Assembly: GCF_039534165.1 (NCBI RefSeq)
Contig: NZ_BAAAUX010000014.1
Location: forward strand, 806,001-870,000
Direction: 5' to 3'
Source: Saccharopolyspora_D taberi
GTDB lineage: Bacteria; Actinomycetota; Actinomycetes; Mycobacteriales; Pseudonocardiaceae
Length of the DNA: 64,000 nt
In this document: in pieces, positions 53,837 to 62,299 of the stretch
Numbering within the stretch: position 1 is the stretch's first letter
Layout of the letters: every line of letters begins with the position of its first letter
Notes under the pieces: model-generated
Told to the model about the DNA's origin: nothing
Databases searched by the model: none
The model's input: the letters and a program-made list of their open reading frames with translations, nothing else
Made by a program: the position numbers and the translations under genes

Positions 53837-56800
53837 CGGGTGTGTCCGCAGGCAGGGAAACGCGCTTGCGCGGCTGCCGCGGGATCGCGGACGGCGCTGG
53901 AGCCGTTTCCCCTGCCGTGAGCTGTTCGACGAGTTCGGCGACGCCGGCCACGGTGGGGTTCTCGAACAGCCGCCGCAGTTCGAGCTCGACCTTCACCTTG
54001 TCCCGCAGCCGGGTCACGATTTGGGTGGCCATCAGCGAATGCCCGCCGAGCGCGAAGAAGTCGTCGTAGATCCCCACCTGGTCCAGTCCCAGCACCTGGG
54101 CCCACACCTCGGCCACAGCCTGCTCCACCGGACCACGAGGTGCCACGAACCCCGCGCCCACGACATCCGAACGATCGGGCACCGGCAGGGCAGCCCGATC
54201 GATCTTGCCGTTGGGGGTGACCGGGAACCTCTCCAGCACCACCACGGCCGACGGCGCCATGTACCCGGGCAACCACTGGCCGACCCACGCACTCAGTTCG
54301 GCGGAGTTCAGCCCCTCACCGGTGACGTACCCGATGAGCCGGGCGTCGTCACCGATGTCCTCGCGCAGCACCACAACCGCCTGCCCCACATCGGGATGCC
54401 GCAGCAACACGGACTCGATCTCACCCAGCTCGACCCGATGGCCGCGCACCTTGACCTGGTGATCGACCCGGCCGACGAACTCCAGGCGGCCGTCCGGCAG
54501 CCAGCGCCCGAGGTCTCCCGTCCGGTACAGCCGTTCGCCATCGCCGAACGGATCCGGCACGAACCGCTCCGCCGTCAGAGCCCCGTCACCGACGTAACCC
54601 CGGGCCAGGCCCTCACCGCCCACGAACAGCTCCCCGTGCACACCCACCGGAACCGGCTCCAACGAACCGTCCAGCACGTACACCCGCGTGTTCGCGATCG
54701 GGCCACCTATCGGCACGCTGGTGACGCAGGTGTCCGACTCGACTTCGAGCGCGACGGAGTCGGCCGACACCTCCGAGGAGCCGTAGAGGTTCAGCAGGGT
54801 CCGGCCCGGCAGGCTCTGCTCGAAGCGGCGCGCCACGTCGAGCGGCAGGGACTCGCCGCTGGAGGTCCACTGCCACAGCTCCGGCAGCAGCTCGCCGAGC
54901 TTCGGCTCGTCGTCCAGCAGGGCTCGCAGCAGCGACGGGACCAGGACGATGCGGGTCGCCCCGCACTCCCGCAGGGCGCGGACCAGCTCCGGGGGCGACT
55001 TCACCACGTCGTCCGGGAGGATCACCGACGGCACACCGCTGACCAGCGGGCCGAAGATCTCCCAGACCGAGTCCACGAAGTTGACCGACGTCTTCACCAC
55101 GCCGACCTCGTGCGGCTCGAACGCGTACCGCTCCCGCATCCAGGCGATCCGGTTCACCGCTCCCCGGTGCAGTCCGACGACGCCGTTGGGGGTGCCGGTC
55201 GAGCCCGAGGTGAAGATGACGTAGGCGGCGCCGTCCGGGCTCACCGGCTGTCGCGGATCGTGATCCGGCCGCGCCTGGATCTCGTCGCGGTGCACGTTGA
55301 CCAGCTCGACATCACCGCCCAGCACGTCCCGCACGCGGTCGTCCTCCGCGTCGGTCAGCACGGTCGAAATGCCCGCGGTGGACACCATCAGGGCCAACCG
55401 GTCGGCCGGGTACCCCGGGTCGAGCGGCACGTAGGCGCAGCCCGCCTTCAGAATTCCCAGGATCGAGGTGACGAAGTCGGTGGAGCGCTGGAGGTGGACC
55501 CCGACCGGGGTTTCCGGCGCGGTGCCGGCCAGGAGGTGGTGCGCGAGCCGGTTCGCCTTCCGGTTCAGCTCGTCGTAGGAGAGCCGATCGGTGCCCTGGA
55601 TGAGGGCGATGGCGTGCGGATGGGCATGGGCGTGCTGCTCGAAAAGCTCGTGGACGGTGTTGTGCGGGATCGGCCCCGAGGTGTTGTTCCACTCCTCGAT
55701 CACTCGCCGGTATTCCGGCTCCGGCATCAACGGCAGCGACCTCACCGGCCGGGACGGGTCGGCGGCCACTGCTGCCAGGACGCATTCCACGGCGGTGATC
55801 ACGCGTTGCGCCGTGTCGGCGTCGAACAGGCTGGTGTCGTATTCGAGGTATCCCTCGACACCTCCCGCGACTTCCTCCAGCGACAGCGTCAGCTCGAACT
55901 TCGCCGTTTCTGTTGACACCTGCGAGGTGTTGACTTCGACGCCGTTCAGCTCCAGTTCGCCGACCGGTGCGTTCTGCAGGACGAACATCACCTGAAACAG
56001 GGGTGTCCGGCCCGCGTCGCGCGGTGGCGCCAGCTCCTCCACCAAACGCTCGAACGGCACATCCTGATGCGCATACGCTTCTAGCGCGTTCTCTCGCACT
56101 CGGCGCAGTACCTCATCAAACGACGGCGAGCCGGACAGATCCGTGCGCATGACCAGGGTGTTGACGAAGAACCCGATCAACCCCTCCAACTCCGGGCGCG
56201 TACGCCCGGCAACTGGAGAGCCCACGACCACATCCTCGGTACCCGCGAACCGACCGAGCACCACCTGGAAGGCCGCCAGCACGGTCATGTACAGCGTCGC
56301 CCCAGCCTCACGTGCGACCTCGCGGAGACGCTCGATCAGCTCCGCGTCCCAGGACACCGGAAGATGAGCGCCCTCACGGGATTCCTTGCCGGTGCGTGGC
56401 CGATCCGTGGGCAGCGGCAGCCCAGCAGGTGCGCCGGCCAGCTGGGACCGCCAGTAGTCCAACTGCGGTTCCAGGACTCCGCCATCGAGCCATTCCCGCT
56501 GCCATACCGCGAAATCCGCATACTGCACCGGCAGCTCCGGAAGCGACGACTGCCTACCGGCGACATAATCGCCATACAGAACCGACAACTCCCGAAGCAA
56601 CACGCCCAACGACCATCCATCGGACACGCTGTGGTGCAACGCAACCACCAGCACCCACTCATCGGGCGCCACTCGCAGCATGCTCACCCGGAACAACGGG
56701 CCCCGACGCAGGTCGAACGACCACCGAGCCCGTTCGCGTGCCCACTCCCGCACGTGCTCGTCGGAGGCACCGAGCGCTTCGGCCACCTCGATATCCACAC

Positions 56801-59800
56801 CACCGGCGGGCTCGACGACCTGCACCGGCACGTCATCCTTGACCGCGAACCGCGTCCGCAAGGACTCATGCCGCGTGACGATCTGGTCCAGCGCCCACCG
56901 CAAGCCGTCGATGTCGACCGCGCCGGACAAGCGCACCATGCCTGGGACGTTGTACGTCGCCTCGCCCGGGGAAAGCTGGTCGAGGAACCACAACCGCTGC
57001 TGCGCGAACGACAACGGAAGATCCCCGTCCCGATCCACAACCGGAATCGGCGGCGCCTGTTCACGGCCCGACGCACTCGTCACCACTCCGGCAAGCGCCG
57101 CAACCGTCGGGCTCTCGAACAACTCCCGCAGCGACACCGCGACACCGAAGGTCTCCCGCAGCCGCGTCATGATTTGCGTAGCCAGCAGCGAATGTCCACC
57201 GAGCGCGAAGAAGTCGTCGTAGACCCCAACCTGATCGAGGCCCAGCACCTGCGCCCACACCTCGGCCACGGCCTGCTCCACCGGACCACGAGGCGCCACG
57301 AACCCGGCGCCCACCACATCCGAACGGTCAGGCACAGGCAGGCTGGCCCGGTCGACTTTCCCGTTCGGCGTGACCGGAAACTCCTTCAGCACGACCACGG
57401 CCGACGGCACCATGTACCCCGGCAACCACTGCCCCACCCAGTCGCACAGCTCCGCGGAGGACAAGCCCTCGCCGGTCACGTACCCGACCAGGCGGGGACC
57501 GCCACCGATGTCCTCGCGCAGCACCACAACCGCCTGCCCCACACCCGGACACCGTTGCAGCACCGACTCGATCTCACCCAGCTCAACCCGATGCCCACGA
57601 ATCTTGACCTGATGATCAACCCGACCAGCAAACTCCAACCGACCATCCGGCAACCACCGCACCACATCCCCAGTCCGATACAACCGGCCACCATCACCGA
57701 ACGGATCCGGCACGAACCGTTCGGCCGTCAACGGCCCGTCACCGACGTAACCCCGGCCGACACCCACACCGCCGACGAACAACTCGCCGAACACACCCAC
57801 CGGAACCGGCTCGAACGCCCCGTCCAGCACGTACAACCGCGTGTTCGCGATCGGAACACCGATCGGCGTGTTCGACTCGGTGATCGCCTCCACGTCCGGG
57901 ATGGAGCAGTGCGTGACGTCGTCCGAGCATTCGGTCGGGCCGTACGCGTTCAGCATCGGCACCTCGGGCCAGTACCCGAGCCACCTGCGCACGAGGCCGG
58001 GCGGCAGCGCCTCGCCCGTCATCAGCAGCCAGCGGAGCGCGGCGAGCCGTGGCGTGGATCCGCCGCGGTGCAGCGCGTCCAGGCTCGTCGCCAGCAGGGA
58101 CGGCACCATCTCGAGGATCGTGATCCGGTCCTGGTCGGCCCGTTCGAGCAGCCCGGTCGCGTCCAGCGCCACTTCCCGCGGGTAGACCCGCACCTGCCCG
58201 CCGACGAGCAGGGCCGAGAGGAACTGCCACACCGAGATGTCGAAGCACTGCGACGCGGTCTGCGCCACCACGTCGTCCTGGCCGAGCCCGAGGTCGTGGA
58301 TCTTCGCGTAGAGGTGGTTCACCATGCCGCGGTGCTCGACCATCGCGCCCTTGGGCACCCCCGTTGATCCCGAGGTGAAGAACACGTACGCGAGGTGGCC
58401 CGGGGTGATGGTCAGCCCGAGGTCCTCTTCGGACTCCGGCCGCGCGCCGAGCGTCGCGATGTCGAGGACCGGCAGGGACTCCCGTTCGGCGACCAGGGTC
58501 GACGCGAACTCCGCGGTGCTGATGACCAGCCCGGCCCCGGCCTGCTCCAGCACCTGCACGTGCCGGTTCGCCGGGTGGTCCGGGTCCAGCGGGAGGTAGG
58601 CCGCGCCCGCCTTGAACACCGCGAGGATCGCGGTCAGCAGGTCCGGGCCCCGGTCCATCAGCAGGGCGACGACCTCACCGGACCGGAGCCCGGAACGCCG
58701 GAGGTGGTGCGCGAGCCGGTTCGCCCGCGCGTTCAGCTCCCGGTAGCTGAGCCGCTGGTCCTCGCAGACGACCGCGATCCGGTCGGGCGTGCGCCGCACC
58801 TGCGCCTCGAACAGCTCGGGGAACGCCGTCTCGTGCGGCACGTCGAGGTCGGTGTCGTTCCACCCCTGGAGGACCGCCTGCCGCTGGTCGGGGGTCATCA
58901 CCGGAAGCTCGCGGATCGCCGCGTCCGGCGTGGCGGTGGCGCCAGCGAAGAGCATCTGCAGGTTGCCGGCCATGCGTTGCGCCGTGGCACCGTCGAAGCG
59001 ATCGGCGCTGTACTCAAGCGTGCCGCTCACGACGCCGTCGTTGTCCTCCAGCGCCAGCGACAGGTCGAACTTCGCCGTCCCCTCGACCGCGCCGTCCGGC
59101 GCGAGCACGAACGGACGCCACGTCGTCCCACCCGTGTCGACGCGCCGGGTCGGGTTGTTCTCCAGCACGAAGCAGGTCTCGAAGAGCGCGACGTCGTCGC
59201 CCGCGCCGCCGACCGCCCGCACGGTCTCGGCGAATGGGAGCCGCCCATGCTTGAAACCGTCCGCGGCCACCGAACGCAGCCGCCGGAGCAGTTCGCGGAA
59301 GGTCGGCTTCCCCGAGAGGTCGCAGCGCAGCACCACGGTGTTGGCGAGGAAGCCGACGAGCTCCTGCGTCTCGGCCGTCCCGCGGTTCGCGATGATGCTG
59401 CCGATCGCGAAGTCCTCCTTGCCGGTGTACCGGTGCAGGAAGGCCGCGTAGCCCGCCAGCAGCGTCACGAACGGCGTGCAGCCCTCCTCGCGGCCGATCG
59501 CGAGCAGCCGTGCGCTCGTCCTGCGCGACAGTTCGAGCCGGACCCGGCCGCCCCGGTAGGTCCGCATCGGTGGGCGGGGCCGGTCGCCGGGCAGTTCGAG
59601 CCTGGGCAGCCCGGCCAGCTGCCGGCTCCAGAACTCCTCGTCCTCCGAGAGCAGCTCGACCGCGGACTGCTCCCACCTGGCGTAGTCCGCGTACTGGAAC
59701 CGCGGGTCCGCCGGGAGCAGCGTGTCCTGGACGAGCGCCTCGTAGATCTCGGCCAGTTCCCTGGCGAGGACGTTGGTCGACCAGCCGTCGGTGATCGTGT

Positions 59801-62282
59801 GGTGCTGGGTCACAAGCAGCACGTGGTCCTCGGCGGCGACGGCGACGAGGTGGAACCGGACGAGCGGTCCGGCGGCGAGGTCGAACGGTTCGGCGGCGAG
59901 CGCGGTCGCGACCCGTTCGAGCTCGGCTTCGGGCTCGGCCGCGGTCGTCAGATCGGTCTTCGGCAGATCCACCGGCGCGGGATCGACGACCACCTGCCGG
60001 ACCTGCCTGCCGACCTCCCGCAACACCGTTCGCAGCGCGGTGTGCCGCCGGACCAGCTCCGTCACGCCGCTCCGCAGCGCGTCCTGGTCCACCGGGCCTT
60101 CGATGCGCAGTCCGAAGTGGATGTTGTAGACGGGCGTGTCCGACGCGAGCTGGGAAAGCACCCACAGCCGTTGCTGCCCGGAGGACGCGACCGGCTGGGA
60201 CTCGCCGGGCACGTGGACCAGCTCCGGCAGACCGCTGCCCGCGTCATCGGCCCCCTCCCACGCGGCGACGACCTGCCGGGCGGCGTCGCGCAGGCTCGGT
60301 TGCTGCCAGAGGAATCCCATGTCCAGCGACACCCGCAGGGCGTCCTGCACGGCCCCCTGGATCTCCGCACCGGTCAGCGAGTCGAGACCGAGCGCGGCCG
60401 GGGGCGAGTCCAGATCCACCTGCTCGGGACCGCATCCGAGGACTCGGGCGCACTCCCGTTGGACGAAGCGTTCGACGAGGCTCGCGCGGCCCTCCTCGCC
60501 CACCACTTCGAGCGCGTCGAGCAGGCCGAACTGAGCACCGGTCGCACGCGGTGGCGGCGGCGGGCGCTCGTCCAGCACCGAGTGCGCCAGGATCTTGAGC
60601 CCGCCGGACCGCAGGCCCTCCCGGCAGGCGCCGCGCCGGATCTTCCCGCTGGAGGTCTTCGGGATGCTGCGGGGACTGAGCAGCGCCACGGTGTGCGCGG
60701 GCAGGTCGAACTCCCGCAGCACCGCGGCCCGGATCGCATCGATCACGGGTTCCGGGGCCGTGTCGTCGCCCAGGTCCACCTCGGTGACGACCGCCAGCCG
60801 TTCCTCCCCGTCGACCTCGACGGCGAAGGCCCCGGACTCGCCGGGGCGGACCGCCGGGTGCGAGCGCTCGACCGCGAGCTCGACGTCCTGCGGGTAGATG
60901 TTGCGGCCGCGCAGGATGATGACGTCCTTGATCCGGCCCGTGACGTAGAGTTCGCCGTCGGCGACGAACCCGAGGTCGCCGGTGCGCAGGTAGGTCCGCC
61001 GGTCGTCGCCGACGAGGTGGGCGCGGAAGGTCCTCTCGCTCTCCTCCGGCTGGTTCCAGTAGCCGTGGGCGACGCTCGGGCCGCTCACCCAGATCTCCCC
61101 GACGGCGTCCGGCTCGCAGCGCTGGTGCGTTTCCGGGTCGGCGATCGCGACCTCGTGCTCGGCGCCGGTGGTGCCGACCGAGACCATCGGCTGCTGCCCC
61201 GGATCGGTCGCGTCGGCCACGCGGTTGCGCGCCAGCGCGTCGGCGTCGACCCTGCGCTGGGTGGCCGTGGTGTGCCGCCCGACGCCGCTGACCAGCAGGG
61301 TGGCTTCGGCGAGGCCGTAGCAGGGGCACATCGCCTCGGGGCGGAAGCCGAAGTCCGCGAACTTGGCGGTGAAGCGGTCGATCGTGTCCTGCCGCACCGG
61401 CTCGGCACCGTTGAAGGCCACCGCCCACCCGCTGAGGTCCAGGCCCTCGCACTGCTCGGGCCGGACCTTGCGGACGCACAGCTCGTAGCCGAAGTTCGGG
61501 CCGCCGCACAGCACCCCGCCGTACTCCGAGATCGCGCGCAGCCAGCGCGCGGGCTGCTGCAGGAACGCCTGCGGGGACATCAGCGTGCAGGAGTTGCCGA
61601 GGTACAGCGGGTGCAGCAGGTTCCCGATCAGGCCCATGTCGTGGAACAGCGGCAGCCATCCCACCGAGCTCGTCTCCTGGTCGTTGCCGAAGGTCTCCTT
61701 GATCAGCCGTTCGTTGTGCAGCAGGTTGCCGTGGCTGACCATCACGCCCTTCGGCGTGGCGGTCGAGCCGGAGGTGTACTGGAGGAAGGCCAGCGACTCC
61801 CCGGTGATCGCGGGCCGCTGCCACCGAGCGGCGATGTCCACATCGGACTCCCCGGTCCCGGTCCACCGCGCCGCCGCGAGTTCGGGGACCGCGCGGGTGA
61901 AGCGCTCGTTTTCGGCCACCACCTTGTTCGGCGCGAGAACGGCTCTGGCGCCGGCATCGCGCGCGATGCCGTGCAGCCGGGTCGAGGTGGGGTGCGGGTA
62001 GGCGGGGACGGCCACGGCTCCGGCGTACAGGCAGCCGAAGAACGCCGCGACGAAGTCCGCGGTCGGCGGGTACAGCAGGATGACCCGCTCACCCCGGACG
62101 CCGATCTCCTGGAGCTGTGCGGCGATCGTCCGGGCGCGCAGGTCGAGCTCGCCGAAGGACCACTCCTCGCTCTCACCGTCGACCTCGCCCGAGGTCAGGA
62201 AGCGCAGGCCCACCCGGTCCGGGTGCTCGTCGGCTCGGAGGCGCAGCAGGTCGGTCAGGTTCTCGGCGGATTCGGGGATCAT
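53829..62282 (-). CDS. Lipo-initiating NRPS: FAAL-ACP-C-A-T-C-A-T
   Basis: 2817 aa. A fatty acyl-AMP ligase (about 1-570; LQYTSGSTATPKGV, PLFHDMGLIG, CYGLAEATLL) loads a fatty acid on an ACP (Ser635 in LGLDSLTG). C1 (700-1130, HHTITDG) then acylates module 1: A1 1150-1650, T1 Ser1698. Module 2 is C2 1755-2190, A2 2205-2700, T2 Ser2749. A1 pocket DIWELTADDK (Glu278, Asp330, Asp331) suggests a basic residue. A2 pocket VDWVTSLADK differs by one from the published beta-Ala code; its A3 motif reads TPNG instead of TPKG. ATG 62282 has AAGGAG nine bases upstream. Confidence 0.95.
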   Translation of the reverse strand: MIPESAENLTDLLRLRADEHPDRVGLRFLTSGEVDGESEEWSFGELDLRARTIAAQLQEIGVRGERVILLYPPTADFVAAFFGCLYAGAVAVPAYPHPTSTRLHGIARDAGARAVLAPNKVVAENERFTRAVPELAAARWTGTGESDVDIAARWQRPAITGESLAFLQYTSGSTATPKGVMVSHGNLLHNERLIKETFGNDQETSSVGWLPLFHDMGLIGNLLHPLYLGNSCTLMSPQAFLQQPARWLRAISEYGGVLCGGPNFGYELCVRKVRPEQCEGLDLSGWAVAFNGAEPVRQDTIDRFTAKFADFGFRPEAMCPCYGLAEATLLVSGVGRHTTATQRRVDADALARNRVADATDPGQQPMVSVGTTGAEHEVAIADPETHQRCEPDAVGEIWVSGPSVAHGYWNQPEESERTFRAHLVGDDRRTYLRTGDLGFVADGELYVTGRIKDVIILRGRNIYPQDVELAVERSHPAVRPGESGAFAVEVDGEERLAVVTEVDLGDDTAPEPVIDAIRAAVLREFDLPAHTVALLSPRSIPKTSSGKIRRGACREGLRSGGLKILAHSVLDERPPPPPRATGAQFGLLDALEVVGEEGRASLVERFVQRECARVLGCGPEQVDLDSPPAALGLDSLTGAEIQGAVQDALRVSLDMGFLWQQPSLRDAARQVVAAWEGADDAGSGLPELVHVPGESQPVASSGQQRLWVLSQLASDTPVYNIHFGLRIEGPVDQDALRSGVTELVRRHTALRTVLREVGRQVRQVVVDPAPVDLPKTDLTTAAEPEAELERVATALAAEPFDLAAGPLVRFHLVAVAAEDHVLLVTQHHTITDGWSTNVLARELAEIYEALVQDTLLPADPRFQYADYARWEQSAVELLSEDEEFWSRQLAGLPRLELPGDRPRPPMRTYRGGRVRLELSRRTSARLLAIGREEGCTPFVTLLAGYAAFLHRYTGKEDFAIGSIIANRGTAETQELVGFLANTVVLRCDLSGKPTFRELLRRLRSVAADGFKHGRLPFAETVRAVGGAGDDVALFETCFVLENNPTRRVDTGGTTWRPFVLAPDGAVEGTAKFDLSLALEDNDGVVSGTLEYSADRFDGATAQRMAGNLQMLFAGATATPDAAIRELPVMTPDQRQAVLQGWNDTDLDVPHETAFPELFEAQVRRTPDRIAVVCEDQRLSYRELNARANRLAHHLRRSGLRSGEVVALLMDRGPDLLTAILAVFKAGAAYLPLDPDHPANRHVQVLEQAGAGLVISTAEFASTLVAERESLPVLDIATLGARPESEEDLGLTITPGHLAYVFFTSGSTGVPKGAMVEHRGMVNHLYAKIHDLGLGQDDVVAQTASQCFDISVWQFLSALLVGGQVRVYPREVALDATGLLERADQDRITILEMVPSLLATSLDALHRGGSTPRLAALRWLLMTGEALPPGLVRRWLGYWPEVPMLNAYGPTECSDDVTHCSIPDVEAITESNTPIGVPIANTRLYVLDGAFEPVPVGVFGELFVGGVGVGRGYVGDGPLTAERFVPDPFGDGGRLYRTGDVVRWLPDGRLEFAGRVDHQVKIRGHRVELGEIESVLQRCPGVGQAVVVLREDIGGGPRLVGYVTGEGLSSAELCDWVGQWLPGYMVPSAVVVLKEFPVTPNGKVDRASLPVPDRSDVVGAGFVAPRGPVEQAVAEVWAQVLGLDQVGVYDDFFALGGHSLLATQIMTRLRETFGVAVSLRELFESPTVAALAGVVTSASGREQAPPIPVVDRDGDLPLSFAQQRLWFLDQLSPGEATYNVPGMVRLSGAVDIDGLRWALDQIVTRHESLRTRFAVKDDVPVQVVEPAGGVDIEVAEALGASDEHVREWARERARWSFDLRRGPLFRVSMLRVAPDEWVLVVALHHSVSDGWSLGVLLRELSVLYGDYVAGRQSSLPELPVQYADFAVWQREWLDGGVLEPQLDYWRSQLAGAPAGLPLPTDRPRTGKESREGAHLPVSWDAELIERLREVAREAGATLYMTVLAAFQVVLGRFAGTEDVVVGSPVAGRTRPELEGLIGFFVNTLVMRTDLSGSPSFDEVLRRVRENALEAYAHQDVPFERLVEELAPPRDAGRTPLFQVMFVLQNAPVGELELNGVEVNTSQVSTETAKFELTLSLEEVAGGVEGYLEYDTSLFDADTAQRVITAVECVLAAVAADPSRPVRSLPLMPEPEYRRVIEEWNNTSGPIPHNTVHELFEQHAHAHPHAIALIQGTDRLSYDELNRKANRLAHHLLAGTAPETPVGVHLQRSTDFVTSILGILKAGCAYVPLDPGYPADRLALMVSTAGISTVLTDAEDDRVRDVLGGDVELVNVHRDEIQARPDHDPRQPVSPDGAAYVIFTSGSTGTPNGVVGLHRGAVNRIAWMRERYAFEPHEVGVVKTSVNFVDSVWEIFGPLVSGVPSVILPDDVVKSPPELVRALRECGATRIVLVPSLLRALLDDEPKLGELLPELWQWTSSGESLPLDVARRFEQSLPGRTLLNLYGSSEVSADSVALEVESDTCVTSVPIGGPIANTRVYVLDGSLEPVPVGVHGELFVGGEGLARGYVGDGALTAERFVPDPFGDGERLYRTGDLGRWLPDGRLEFVGRVDHQVKVRGHRVELGEIESVLLRHPDVGQAVVVLREDIGDDARLIGYVTGEGLNSAELSAWVGQWLPGYMAPSAVVVLERFPVTPNGKIDRAALPVPDRSDVVGAGFVAPRGPVEQAVAEVWAQVLGLDQVGIYDDFFALGGHSLMATQIVTRLRDKVKVELELRRLFENPTVAGVAELVEQLTAGETAPAPSAIPRQPRKRVSLPADTPGE
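57499..57698. repeat. 200-bp perfect repeat, copy 2 (A-domain C-terminal subdomain)
   Basis: Second copy of 51090-51289, here in A1 of the FAAL-containing synthetase. The identity ends sharply on the 5' side of the plus strand and continues with single mismatches on the other side. This is the pattern of gene conversion between modules. Confidence 0.9.
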
Positions 62283-62299
62283 GACCACGCACTCCTTCG

